Notes: generated from the sequence alone by a model not told the origin. A DNA stretch of 20,812 nt from an uncultured Caulobacteraceae bacterium (GCA_946482375.1 CAMLRH010000014.1:1-20812), one strand, 5' to 3'; positions 7,540 to 15,184 are shown, counted from the stretch's first letter. Program-made: numbers and translations.

Positions 7540-7892
7540 TCAGCAGGACGGACGCGAGCCCACATAACCGGCCGCCGCGATCAGGGTCCAGCCGCCCAGC
7601 ACCGACGCCACGCCGGGATCGGCCAAGTGATAGACTCCCGCCAGGCTCGCCCCGATCGAAGCCAGCCCCATCACCTTCACTGGCCGCGGAATCGCGCGGC
7701 GTGTGGCCCATTCGCTCAGGTATGGGCGAGCAGCGGATGCTCGTGGAGCTTCCGCGTCAGCTCCGGCGACGACCGCAGGAAGGCCCACGAAGCGACGAGC
7801 AGGAAGGGCGTGGTGGGCAGCAGGGGCACGAACACGCCGACGAAGCCGACGCCGGCGGCGGCGACACCCAGCGTCCGCAGCACCAGCTTCAT
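7540..7892 (-). pseudogene. YbaN/DUF454 membrane protein gene with one frameshift
   Basis: Two overlapping frames together encode a complete DUF454 protein. The first part reads KLVLRTLGVAAAGVGFVG, then VFVPLLPTTPFLLVASWAFLRSSPEL up to HEHPLLA. It then shifts at 7724-7726 (GGG on the plus strand) to PYLSEWATRRAIPRPVKVMG and a second membrane pair, ending at 7540. Adding one C to the CCC run restores a protein of 117 residues, near the usual family length of about 120. The function of the family is not established; it consists of small inner-membrane proteins. The start at 7892 lacks a clear ribosome binding site, and the first frame is open to an ATG at 8006. It converges with the FixK-type gene with one base between the stops. 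The clean single-base lesion could be a recent mutation or a sequencing error. Confidence 0.75.
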
Positions 7893-8078
7893 GGGGCCGC
7901 GCGCGACGCGGTTGAACGCTAGGTCCCGCCTCTCCCTGGCGGGTGCGGACGACGCCGCCGGCTGCTCCAGGCCGCAGGCCGCGATCACCACTGCAGGGAT
8001 CTCCATGGACTAGGACGCGCGTTCGACGGGGTAATCGGACATCATGTCGGAAGTATCGCGCCTGTGCGGCCCAACGTC

Positions 8079-8094
8079 CTTGCGCCGGCGCAAG
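8079..8094. repeat. Perfect 16-bp palindrome upstream of nfu
   Basis: CTTGCGCCGGCGCAAG is a gap-free palindrome. Its inner 14 bases have the outline TTG-N8-CAA, the same outer shape as an Fnr/Crp-family site but with CG in place of AT/AC. Its centre is 23 bp upstream of the centre of the perfect Fnr-type box at 8103-8116. It could be an operator for a second Crp/Fnr-family protein. Function not established. Confidence 0.45.
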
Positions 8095-8102
8095 CGGGGG
8101 GC

Positions 8103-8116
8103 TTGATCATCGTCAA
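8103..8116. promoter_or_regulatory. Fnr/FixK-type box and class II promoter of nfu
   Basis: TTGATCATCGTCAA matches TTGAT/C-N4-A/GTCAA at all ten half-site positions. TAGGAT at 8139-8144 is a good -10 element placed exactly where a site centred at -41.5 requires it (start near 8151). Translation of the Nfu protein begins at 8184. Confidence 0.85.
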
Positions 8117-8183
8117 CCGCGCGGCGGGCCCGGACCGCTAGGATTGCTCCCGGCGGACGCCGCCGACGCAACCCTCAGGCCCG

Positions 8184-8864
8184 ATGTTCATAGCCATTGA
8201 AGTGACGCCAAACCCGGACGCGCTGAAGTTCATTCCGCACGTCCGCCTGACGGAGGGCCAGGGCTGGACCTTCGAGGGCGTCGCGGAGGCCGTGCCAAGC
8301 TCCCCGCTCGCGGCCCGCATCTTCGAGCTCGAAGCGGTCCGGCAGGTCTACGTCGCGGAGGATTTCGTGACGGTTCACCGGCGTCCCGACGGCGAAGGCT
8401 GGACCACGCTGCGCATCAAGGTGGTGGCCGCCATCGCCGACCACCTGGAAACCGGTGAGCCCGCGATAGGGACCGCAACGACGGGCGCAGCGGTGAATCC
8501 GGACCCGGTCGAGAACGCCATCCGCGAGGTGCTCGGCCTGCACGTCCGTCCGAGCGTCAGGCAGGACGGGGGCGACATCCTGTTCGAGCGGTTCGATGCC
8601 GAAGACGGCGTCCTGTGGATCAGGATGGAGGGCGCCTGCGGCGGGTGCCCGTCAGCCCGCAACACCCTGAAGGCCGGCGTGGAACGCATCGTCACGCGCT
8701 ACATCCCTCAGGTCTCGCGGGTTGAGGAAATCCCGGGTGGAGAACCTGCCCGGGATTTCCGGGACCGTTGGCGGGCGAGACCTGGCGAGAGCGGCGCCGC
8801 GCCCAGGCCGGAACCGGCGTTCACGCACCAGGGCCGCGCCTTTCGCGGGCGCGGCTCAGGATAG
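8184..8864 (+). CDS. Nfu-type iron-sulfur cluster carrier with C-terminal extension
   Basis: Predicted to carry and deliver Fe-S clusters in the cytoplasm. Residues 1-90 form the Nfu N-terminal domain (EVTPNPDALKFIP, SPLAARIFELEAVRQVYVA, VTVHR). Residues 108-180 form the NifU-like C-terminal domain with RPSVRQDGGDI and the cluster-binding cysteines C152 and C155 (ACGGCPSA). The family usually ends at about the position of residue 183. Here about 43 further residues follow, rich in Arg, Gly and Pro, and the first of them are encoded by a perfect 12-bp inverted repeat, so the extension may be a late addition or a read-through of a former 3' end. The promoter has a perfect Fnr-type box, which ties this copy to anaerobic growth, where NarGH, HemN and MoaA all need Fe-S clusters. 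Its stop overlaps the convergent membrane protein gene by 9 bases. Confidence 0.9.
   Translation: MFIAIEVTPNPDALKFIPHVRLTEGQGWTFEGVAEAVPSSPLAARIFELEAVRQVYVAEDFVTVHRRPDGEGWTTLRIKVVAAIADHLETGEPAIGTATTGAAVNPDPVENAIREVLGLHVRPSVRQDGGDILFERFDAEDGVLWIRMEGACGGCPSARNTLKAGVERIVTRYIPQVSRVEEIPGGEPARDFRDRWRARPGESGAAPRPEPAFTHQGRAFRGRGSG
8726..8760 (+). repeat. Perfect 12-bp inverted repeat inside the 3' part of nfu
   Basis: GGAAATCCCGGG (8726-8737) and CCCGGGATTTCC (8749-8760) are exact inverse complements around an 11-base loop. No T tract follows. It sits where a normal-length nfu gene would end and encodes residues 181-193 of the protein. It may be a remnant terminator or an RNA structure. Confidence 0.6.
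8833..8855. terminator. Strong hairpin at the convergent nfu / membrane-protein ends, terminator candidate
   Basis: GCCGCGCC (8833-8840) pairs perfectly with GGCGCGGC (8848-8855) around a 7-base loop, directly at the overlapping stops of two convergent genes. It lacks a T tract on either strand, so intrinsic termination is doubtful. It could instead protect 3' ends or assist Rho-dependent termination. Confidence 0.35.
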
Positions 8865-9335
8865 CCCGTGGCTGCCGGCGACGGCGCCGGCCACGGTCAC
8901 GAGGCTGATCGTCAACAGGAGCCAATGCAGAACCTCCATCGCGCGGAAGGCTCGCTCCGGCCGCCGGGCGCGTTCGAGAGCCCTGTGCAGGAACAGCGGC
9001 TCGATGACGAACAGCATCAGCGCAAACACCGCCCAGACCGCCACCATGGCATGCATCCACCAGTACTCCGCCAGGGCGAAGCGGTCCCAAAGCTGAAGGC
9101 GGTGGACGAGCCAGTAGCCGCTGGCGCCGGCAATCAGCACGGTGATCCGGGCCTGCCAGGCGAAGCCGCCTTCGACGCGAAGGAAGGCCGCCAACCTCTG
9201 TGACGGCGGCTGACCGCGGCGAACGGCGGGCAGCAGCACCGTGGTCACAAAGGCGACGCCGCCGATCCACATCACCACCGCCGCGACATGGGCGGCGCGG
9301 ACAAGCGCCAGTTCATTGCCAGGTGAAATCGTCAT
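8856..9335 (-). CDS. CopD-like four-helix membrane protein, downstream of hemN
   Basis: A 159-residue integral membrane protein with four predicted helices at about residues 10-36, 60-78, 91-112 and 134-154. The opening LVRAAHVAAVVMWIGG, then VAFVTTVLLP, resembles CopD-type domains, with a histidine early in the first helix (H16). Further histidines at 78, 95, 117 and 137 lie in or beside helices, which would suit heme or copper binding, but no function can be assigned from sequence alone. The start lies 9 bases after the hemN stop, so it is in the hemN operon and presumably under the same Fnr-type box. Its 3' end overlaps the nfu stop on the opposite strand. An alternative is one of the small cytochrome-b-like membrane families found near denitrification genes. 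Confidence 0.7.
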   Translation of the reverse strand: MTISPGNELALVRAAHVAAVVMWIGGVAFVTTVLLPAVRRGQPPSQRLAAFLRVEGGFAWQARITVLIAGASGYWLVHRLQLWDRFALAEYWWMHAMVAVWAVFALMLFVIEPLFLHRALERARRPERAFRAMEVLHWLLLTISLVTVAGAVAGSHGLS

Positions 9336-9344
9336 CGCCCCCCC

Positions 9345-10706
9345 TCAGACCGCCCTCGAATGCCGCGCGGGAGCGGCGGGCAGGCGTTCATCGAAGCATG
9401 CGGCGGCAGCGCGAACCAGCCGGCGCGCACGCTCGTCGACCAGCACCGTCCGCCCACGCACGACGCACAGCCCCTCGGCCTCCAGCCGCCGCGCCTGGTC
9501 GAGGCTATCGTCCAGGCTGTCGGGCGCAAAGCCGTTGGTGCGGCAGACCTCGCCCACGTCCACGCGCAGGTCGCACATCAGGCGCTCGATCACCGCCGAG
9601 CGCAGCCGGTCCTGGCCCTGGAGCGGGAGCTTGCGGGCCAGCGGCAACCGGCCGGCGTCGACGGCGGCGCCCCAGGCGTCGGTGGCGATGGCGTTCTGCA
9701 CGAAGCCTTCCCTGAAGCAGCCGATGGCGGACGGCCCGATGGGGATGAGCACCGGCGCGGGGTCGTCGGTATAGCCTTGGAAATTCCGCCGCAGCGCGCC
9801 CGAAGCGGCGGCCCTGGCCAGCGGATCGTCGGGCCGCGCGTAGTGGTCGAGGCCGATGCGGACGTAGCCGGCGGCGGCCAGCGCTTCGTCGGCGGCCTCG
9901 GCCTGCTCCCACCGGCCCGCCGTGTCGGCCAAGTCGGCGTCCTTGATCATCACCTGGTGCTTCTTCATCCAGGGCACATGGGCGTATCCGAAGACGGCGA
10001 TGCGGTCGGGCTGCAGGGTTACTGCTGCGGCGACCGTGGCGGCGACATTCTCCGGCGTCTGCGCGGGCAGTCCGTACATCAGGTCGAAGTTGATGGCGTC
10101 GATACCCACGCCGCGCAGCCTTTCCACGCCGCGCGCGACGAGCTCGTAGGGCTGGATGCGGTTGACCTTGTCCTGGACGACGGGGTCGAAGGCCTGCACG
10201 CCGAGGCTGGCGCGGGTGACGCCCGCCTCCCCCAGCCCATCGACGAAGGCGTCGCTCATCAGCCCGGGGTCGAGTTCGACGGCCACCTCGGCGCCGGGCC
10301 GCAGCGCGAACCGATCGGCCAGCCGCCTGGTCAGGGAGACGAAGTGTTCCGGCGACAGCGCGTTGGGGCTGCCGCCGCCGAAATGCAGGTGGGCGGCTCC
10401 GGCGTGCGGGCCCAGCGCATCGGCCATCAGGTCTATTTCGCGCTCGAGCCTGGCGTGAAAGACGCCGATGCGATCGTATTCGTGGGCCACGGTGGTGTGG
10501 CAACCGCAGTACCAGCACAGTCGCCGGCAGAACGGGACGTGGACGTAGGCCGAGATGGTGTCGCCCGCTCGCGTGCCGGCTATCCAGCTGCTGGCCTCCG
10601 GGTCTGCCGCCGCTTCGACGAAGGCGAGCGCCGTCGGATAGCTGGTGTAGCGCGGCAGGTTGCGCTGCGCGTGACGCAGCTGCGCCGGTGTCGGTGATCG
10701 TGTCAT
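9345..10706 (-). CDS. hemN: Oxygen-independent coproporphyrinogen III oxidase (radical SAM)
   Basis: Decarboxylates coproporphyrinogen III to protoporphyrinogen IX without oxygen, in the cytoplasm, using SAM and a 4Fe-4S cluster. It supplies heme for NorZ and the nitrate reductase. The 453-residue length matches HemN. The radical SAM cluster motif is C60-RRL-C64-WY-C67-GC, preceded by SAYVHVPFC. HLHFGGGSPNALSP and ELDPGLMSDAFVDGL follow in the usual order. GVQAFDPVVQDKVNRIQ and INFDLMYGLPAQTPENV come next, and QGYTDDPAPVLIPIGPSAIG is the HemN C-terminal signature; this separates it from the shorter HemW. The start at 10706 has only a weak ribosome binding site. A perfect Fnr-type box lies 73 bases upstream and is shared with the divergent moaD operon. 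It leads an operon with the CopD-like gene. Confidence 0.96.
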   Translation of the reverse strand: MTRSPTPAQLRHAQRNLPRYTSYPTALAFVEAAADPEASSWIAGTRAGDTISAYVHVPFCRRLCWYCGCHTTVAHEYDRIGVFHARLEREIDLMADALGPHAGAAHLHFGGGSPNALSPEHFVSLTRRLADRFALRPGAEVAVELDPGLMSDAFVDGLGEAGVTRASLGVQAFDPVVQDKVNRIQPYELVARGVERLRGVGIDAINFDLMYGLPAQTPENVAATVAAAVTLQPDRIAVFGYAHVPWMKKHQVMIKDADLADTAGRWEQAEAADEALAAAGYVRIGLDHYARPDDPLARAAASGALRRNFQGYTDDPAPVLIPIGPSAIGCFREGFVQNAIATDAWGAAVDAGRLPLARKLPLQGQDRLRSAVIERLMCDLRVDVGEVCRTNGFAPDSLDDSLDQARRLEAEGLCVVRGRTVLVDERARRLVRAAAACFDERLPAAPARHSRAV

Positions 10707-10778
10707 TGACGTCTGCGGGCGCCTGGCGGTCGCAAATCTTTACCGGAGCGATACTCGCCCGCTCCCCGCTCGAAGGCT

Positions 10779-10792
10779 TTGACCTCGGTCAA
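10779..10792. promoter_or_regulatory. Fnr/FixK/NNR-type box between hemN and moaD (shared divergent operator)
   Basis: TTGACCTCGGTCAA is a perfect TTGAC-N4-GTCAA palindrome. Towards moaD, TATAGC at 10815-10820 lies exactly at the -10 position for a site centred at -41.5 (start near 10827), followed by AGGAGG and the start codon. Towards hemN the matching position holds GAGTAT (minus strand, 10756-10751), a weaker -10. One box could therefore serve both genes. Confidence 0.88.
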
Positions 10793-10852
10793 TCACTACG
10801 CCGCGCCATCCCGATATAGCTCGCTGAACGCAACGCAGGAGGTCGAAAGCGC

Positions 10853-11146
10853 ATGATCGGTCCAGACGTCGAACAGGCCCGCAGGCCCTGCTCCTCGACC
10901 GCCGAGGTGCTGTTTTTCGGCAAGGTCGGGGACATCCTGGGATCCCGCTGCCAGATAGCGCTGCCGGCCGAAGGCGTGACCGTGGCCGAACTCCGCCAGC
11001 GCCTGGAGGAGGTTGTGGAGGGCGCCGCCGAGGCGCTGGGCGAGCGCGGCGTCAAGGTGGCGGTTGACCTGGAGTTCGTGGGCGAGGACGCGCGCGTGCG
11101 GCCCGGTCAGGAAGTCGCCTTCCTGTCGATGTTCTCCGGGGGCTGA
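10853..11146 (+). CDS. moaD: Molybdopterin synthase small subunit MoaD
   Basis: Ubiquitin-fold sulfur carrier that, as a C-terminal thiocarboxylate, donates sulfur to precursor Z with MoaE during molybdenum cofactor synthesis. The 97-residue protein has the MoaD strand VLFFGKVGDILG, ELRQRLEE, VAVDLEFVGEDARVRPGQEVAFL and the required C-terminal Gly-Gly (FSGG). About 17 residues precede the fold, somewhat longer than usual. AGGAGG at 10837-10842 lies 10 bases before the ATG. It begins the moaD-moaB-moeA operon; the next start is 2 bases after its stop. MoaE, its partner, is not in the window. Confidence 0.93.
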   Translation: MIGPDVEQARRPCSSTAEVLFFGKVGDILGSRCQIALPAEGVTVAELRQRLEEVVEGAAEALGERGVKVAVDLEFVGEDARVRPGQEVAFLSMFSGG

Positions 11147-11148
11147 CG

Positions 11149-11688
11149 ATGAAGGCGGGCATCGACGAGACGCTGACCTTCCATCCCCTGAATGTCGCCG
11201 TGTTGACCGTGTCCGACACCCGCGACGAGATCACGGACACCTCCGGCGGGCTGTTGATCGAGCGGCTGAAACAGGCCGGCCATACGCTCGCGGGCCGCGC
11301 GATCGTGCCCGACGAGGTTCCCGCCATCCAGGCGCAGGTGCTGGCCTGGGTGGCCGACGCCGGCGTCGATGTGATCCTGAGCACCGGCGGCACCGGCTTT
11401 TCGCCGCGTGACGTCACCCCGGAGGCCGTCCGCCCCCTGCTCCGCCGCGAGATGGACGGCTTTTCGACGGTGTTCCACCAGGCCAGCCAGACCACCGTGG
11501 GCGTCTCCACGCTCCAGTCGCGCGCGCTCGCCGGCCAGATCGAGGAGACCTTCATTTTCTGCGTCCCCGGCTCGACCGGCGCCTGCCGCGACGCCTGGGA
11601 CCTGGTGTTGGGCCAGGAGCTGGACAGCCGCTACCGGCCCTGCTCGCTGGTCGGACAGGTGCCCCGCTACCGCGGGCTGTGCGCGTGA
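11149..11688 (+). CDS. moaB: MoaB/Mog-family molybdopterin adenylyltransferase
   Basis: A 179-residue protein of the MoaB/MogA fold, which activates molybdopterin by adenylation before molybdenum insertion. Visible family features are VAVLTVSDTRDEITDTSGG at residues 14-32, then GVDVILSTGGTGFSPRDVTPEA (MPT-binding loop), a conserved MDGF segment and FCVPGSTGACRDAWD near the end. The length and the DTSGG/TGGTG pattern fit MoaB-type enzymes better than eukaryote-like fusions. It starts 2 bases after moaD and overlaps the moeA start, so the three genes form one operon behind the Fnr-type box. Bacterial annotation uses both moaB and mog for such genes; I cannot separate the two with certainty. Confidence 0.92.
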   Translation: MKAGIDETLTFHPLNVAVLTVSDTRDEITDTSGGLLIERLKQAGHTLAGRAIVPDEVPAIQAQVLAWVADAGVDVILSTGGTGFSPRDVTPEAVRPLLRREMDGFSTVFHQASQTTVGVSTLQSRALAGQIEETFIFCVPGSTGACRDAWDLVLGQELDSRYRPCSLVGQVPRYRGLCA

Positions 11689-12872
11689 ACACCTTCGACG
11701 AAGCCTGCGCCGTCATCGGCGGCCTGGCCGGGCCGTTGGGAACCGAACAGGTCCGGCTCGACGAGGCCTACGGCCGCGTCCTGGCGGCCTCGGTGGCGGC
11801 GGCGAGCGCCGCGCCCGCCTTCTCGGTCTCGGCCATGGACGGCTACGCCGTGCGCGACGCCGACCTCGGGCCGGGCGGCGGGGCGCTGCGGGTGGTCGGC
11901 GAATCGTTCGCCGGGCCGCATTCCTTCGGGGGTGTGCTGGAGCCCGGTTGCTGTGTACGCATCTTCACCGGGGCCGCCGTGCCGGAGGGCGCCGACCGTG
12001 TCGTCGTCCAGGAGGTGGTCAGGCGCGACGGCGACATGGCCGTGATCCCCGCCCCGACCGGCGGTCGCCACATCCGCGCGGCCGGTTCGGACTTCGCGGC
12101 GGGCGAGGTGCTGCTCCAAAGTGGCGAACGCCTGACCCCCCAGGCGATGATCGCCGCCGCCGCCGCCGACACGGCGTCCCTCGAGGTGTTCCGCCGCCCG
12201 CGCGTGACCATCCTCAGCACCGGAGACGAGCTGGTCGAGCCGGGCCAGGCCGCCGGCCGTCCCGGCACCATTCCCGACAGCGTCTCGCTGGGCGTGGCCG
12301 CCCTCTCCCGCCTCTGGGGGGCCGAGGTGGCCGGCCGCCGTCGGCTGGGCGACGACCTGTCGGCGCTCAGCGTGGCGGCCGGGGAGGCGCTGCAAGCCGC
12401 CGACGTCGTACTCACCACCGGCGGCGCTTCGGTGGGTGAGAAGGATTTCGCCAGGGCGATGTTCGCGCCTTTCGGCCTGGAGGTGGCGATCGACAAGGTG
12501 GCCATGAAGCCCGGCAAGCCGATCTGGGTCGGCCGGGCCCAGGGGCGCGTCGTGGTCGGACTCCCCGGCAACCCCACCTCCGCGCTGGTGACGGCGCGGC
12601 TGTTCCTCGCCCCGATCCTCGCGGCCATGGGCGGCCGGTCCGCCGCCGAGGCATGGGCCTGGCGCGCCGCCCCCCTCGCCGCGCCGCTCCCCGCCGGCGG
12701 CGAGCGCGAGAGCTTCGAGCGCGCGCGGCAGGATCCGGCGGGCGTCGCCTCAGTCGCCAGCCAGGACTCCAGCGCCCAGAAGGAGCTGGCCCGGGCGGAC
12801 GTGCTGATCCGCAGGCCTCCCGGCGCGCCCGCGCTTGCGGCCGGTGCGGTGGCCGACGTGCTGGATTTTTGA
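11685..12872 (+). CDS. moeA: Molybdopterin molybdenumtransferase MoeA
   Basis: Inserts molybdate into adenylated molybdopterin, completing the molybdenum cofactor needed by NarG. The 395-residue length is normal. Domain order is the MoeA N domain with PAFSVSAMDGYAV (about 45-57), FTGAAVPEGADRVV (about 95), a linker domain, the MoaB-like domain with ILSTGDELVEPG (about 180) and TTGGASVGEKDF (about 245), GKPIWVGRAQGRVVVGLPGN (about 275-294) followed by PTSALV, and a short C-terminal barrel. The GTG at 11685 overlaps the moaB stop as GTGA and gives translational coupling; a GTG two codons earlier is also possible. It is last in the moaD operon, with 73 bases before nrdJ. Confidence 0.95.
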   Translation: MNTFDEACAVIGGLAGPLGTEQVRLDEAYGRVLAASVAAASAAPAFSVSAMDGYAVRDADLGPGGGALRVVGESFAGPHSFGGVLEPGCCVRIFTGAAVPEGADRVVVQEVVRRDGDMAVIPAPTGGRHIRAAGSDFAAGEVLLQSGERLTPQAMIAAAAADTASLEVFRRPRVTILSTGDELVEPGQAAGRPGTIPDSVSLGVAALSRLWGAEVAGRRRLGDDLSALSVAAGEALQAADVVLTTGGASVGEKDFARAMFAPFGLEVAIDKVAMKPGKPIWVGRAQGRVVVGLPGNPTSALVTARLFLAPILAAMGGRSAAEAWAWRAAPLAAPLPAGGERESFERARQDPAGVASVASQDSSAQKELARADVLIRRPPGAPALAAGAVADVLDF

Positions 12873-12945
12873 GCCGATTGATATTCCGCAAGCGTGGTCC
12901 GCTGGGAATCACCGAGCCTCATGCGTCCCACTCAGGAGACGCGTC

Positions 12946-15177
12946 ATGGCTTTCGACAATCCGCTCGCCAGCGAAATATGGAGCAGCAAGTACCGTTTCG
13001 CCCCTTCCGGCGGGGACGGCGATGACTCGGTCGACGAGACCTGGGCGCGGGTGGCGGACGCCATCGCCGAAGCCGAGGCCCCCGAGCTGCGCGCGGGCCT
13101 GCGCGAACAGTTCTTCGAGGCCCTGAGCGACTACCGGTTCCTTCCCGCCGGACGGATCATCGCCGGCGCCGGCACCGCGCGCAACGTGACCCTCTTCAAC
13201 TGCTTCGTCATGGGCGCCATCCCCGACAACCTGAACGGCATCTTCGGTCAGGTGCAGGAGGCCGCGGTCACCATGCAGCAGGGCGGCGGGGTCGGCATGG
13301 ACTTCTCGTCGATCCGCCCGTGCGGCGCCCCGGTCAAGGGGGTCGCGGCCGACGCCTCCGGGCCGCTGAGCTTCATGGACGTGTGGGACTCGATGTGCCG
13401 AACCATCATGTCGGCCGGCCAGCGGCGGGGCGCGATGATGGGCTGCCTGCGCATCGACCACCCCGACATCGAGGCCTTCATCGACGCCAAGCGCGACCCG
13501 ACGCGGCTGCGCAACTTCAACCTCTCGGTCCTGGTCACCGACGCCTTCATGGAGGCCCTGGCCGCCGATGCCGACTGGCCGTTGGTGTTCGAAGGCGAGG
13601 TCGTGCGGACGGCGCGGGCCGCCGACATCTGGCGGCGGCTGATGCGGGCCACCTACGACGCCGCCGAGCCGGGCGTGATCTTCATCGACCGGGTCAACGC
13701 CAGGAACAACCTTAGCTATTGCGAGACCATCCTGGCCAGCAACCCCTGCGGCGAGCAGATGCTACCGGCCTACGGGGCCTGCCTGCTGGGCTCACTGAAT
13801 CTGGCGCGGCTGGTTCCGCACCCCTTCGAGCCGGGCGCCGAACTGGATGAAGAGGCGCTGGCCGCGCTCACCCGCACCGCCGTGCGGATGCTGGACAACG
13901 TCATCGACATCTCGCGCTACCCCCTGGCGGCGCAGGAGGGCGAGGCAAAGGCCAAGCGCCGCATCGGGCTGGGCGTCACCGGACTGGCCGACGCCCTGGT
14001 GTTCTGCGGGGCGGCCTACGGCGGCGACCGGGCCGTGGAGCTCACCGGCCGCTGGCTGCAGCTGATCAAGCGCGAGGCCTACCGCGCCTCGGCCGAGCTG
14101 GCGGCGGAGAAGGGCCCGTTTCCGCTCTATGACGCCGCCATCCTCGACCGGCCGAATCTTGTCGATCTCGACGACGACACGCGCGAGATGATCGCCCGCC
14201 ACGGCCTGCGCAACGGCTGCCTGACCTCGATCGCGCCCACCGGCACCACCTCGCTGCTGGCCGGCAACGTCTCGTCGGGGGTCGAGCCGGTATTCGCCTA
14301 TTCCTACACGCGCAAGGTCCGCCAGCCGGACGGCTCGACCCGGGAGGAGGCGGTGGAGGACTACGCCCTGTCGGTATGGAAGCGGCTGAACGGCGATGCG
14401 CCGCCGCCCACCGACATCTTCGTCAGCGCCCAGACCCTGGCCCCGGCCGAGCACATCCGCATGCAGGCGCAGGCCCAGGCCCACGTCGACAGCTCGATTT
14501 CCAAGACGGTGAACTGCCCCGAGGCCATCTCCTTTGAGGACTTCGGGGACATCTACCTCGAAGGCTACCGGCTGGGGTGCAAGGGCATGACCACCTACCG
14601 GCCTAACGCGGTGACCGGGTCGGTGCTGTCGGTCGCCGTCGCCGAGCCGGAGGTCGCGGACGCCGAGCCGCGCCTGACGCCCAGGCCCAAGGCGCTGGAA
14701 GGCAAGACCTACAAGATCGCCTGGCCCGACAGCGCGCACGCGGTCTATGTCACCCTCAACGACGTCGAGGACAGGCGCGGGCGCCGACCGTTCGAGATCT
14801 TCGTCAACTCCAAGAACATGGAGCACTACGCCTGGACGCTGGGCCTGACGCGGATGATCTCGGCGGTGTTCCGGCGCGGCGGCGACGTCTCCTTCGTGGC
14901 CGAGGAGCTCAAGGCTGTGTTCGACCCGCGCGGCGGGGCCTGGCTGGACGGGCGCTATGTGCCCTCGCTGCTGGCGGCCATCGGCGGGGTGATCGAACGC
15001 CACCTGGAGGGCGACCGGGCGCAGGGTGAAACCGCCGCTCAGGACGCCGGCCCCGACGCCGCCCTGTCCGTGCGGCCCTTCGCCGGAGCCGCCTGCCCGC
15101 GCTGCGGCGCCCTCACGTTGATCCGCAAGGAAGGGTGCGACTCCTGCACGAGCTGCGGCTACTCCAAGTGCGGGTGA
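12946..15177 (+). CDS. nrdJ: Adenosylcobalamin-dependent (class II) ribonucleotide reductase
   Basis: Reduces ribonucleotides to deoxyribonucleotides with adenosylcobalamin as radical source, so it needs no oxygen. The 743-residue protein starts at an ATG with AGGAG 7 bases upstream; the frame runs back into moeA but that part is not coding. Landmarks are C86 (LFNCFVMG), GGGVGMDFSSIRP, the catalytic N266-P-C268-G-E270 loop, APTGTTSLLAGNVSSGVEP and KTVNCPEA. The C-terminal tail has four paired cysteines in a ribbon (CPRCGAL, CDSCTSCG) and a last SKCG, the redox-active end. No ATP cone is seen at the N terminus. Lying between moeA and nnrS it is part of the anaerobic gene set; whether it has its own promoter is unclear, since only a degenerate Fnr-like site (12878-12891) precedes it. 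Confidence 0.96.
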   Translation: MAFDNPLASEIWSSKYRFAPSGGDGDDSVDETWARVADAIAEAEAPELRAGLREQFFEALSDYRFLPAGRIIAGAGTARNVTLFNCFVMGAIPDNLNGIFGQVQEAAVTMQQGGGVGMDFSSIRPCGAPVKGVAADASGPLSFMDVWDSMCRTIMSAGQRRGAMMGCLRIDHPDIEAFIDAKRDPTRLRNFNLSVLVTDAFMEALAADADWPLVFEGEVVRTARAADIWRRLMRATYDAAEPGVIFIDRVNARNNLSYCETILASNPCGEQMLPAYGACLLGSLNLARLVPHPFEPGAELDEEALAALTRTAVRMLDNVIDISRYPLAAQEGEAKAKRRIGLGVTGLADALVFCGAAYGGDRAVELTGRWLQLIKREAYRASAELAAEKGPFPLYDAAILDRPNLVDLDDDTREMIARHGLRNGCLTSIAPTGTTSLLAGNVSSGVEPVFAYSYTRKVRQPDGSTREEAVEDYALSVWKRLNGDAPPPTDIFVSAQTLAPAEHIRMQAQAQAHVDSSISKTVNCPEAISFEDFGDIYLEGYRLGCKGMTTYRPNAVTGSVLSVAVAEPEVADAEPRLTPRPKALEGKTYKIAWPDSAHAVYVTLNDVEDRRGRRPFEIFVNSKNMEHYAWTLGLTRMISAVFRRGGDVSFVAEELKAVFDPRGGAWLDGRYVPSLLAAIGGVIERHLEGDRAQGETAAQDAGPDAALSVRPFAGAACPRCGALTLIRKEGCDSCTSCGYSKCG

Positions 15178-15184
15178 GCGCCGA

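Noticed and set aside
9360..10697. Long plus-strand frame opposite hemN
   Set aside because: It is the antisense shadow of hemN, whose radical SAM motifs are intact.
12878..12891. TTGATATTCCGCAA upstream of nrdJ as an Fnr box
   Set aside because: Only one half-site is consensus and no -10 element fits, so it is mentioned under nrdJ but not called as an operator.
12873..12945. Cobalamin riboswitch before the B12-dependent nrdJ
   Set aside because: The gap is only 73 bases and shows no B12-box-like sequence; a cobalamin riboswitch would not fit.
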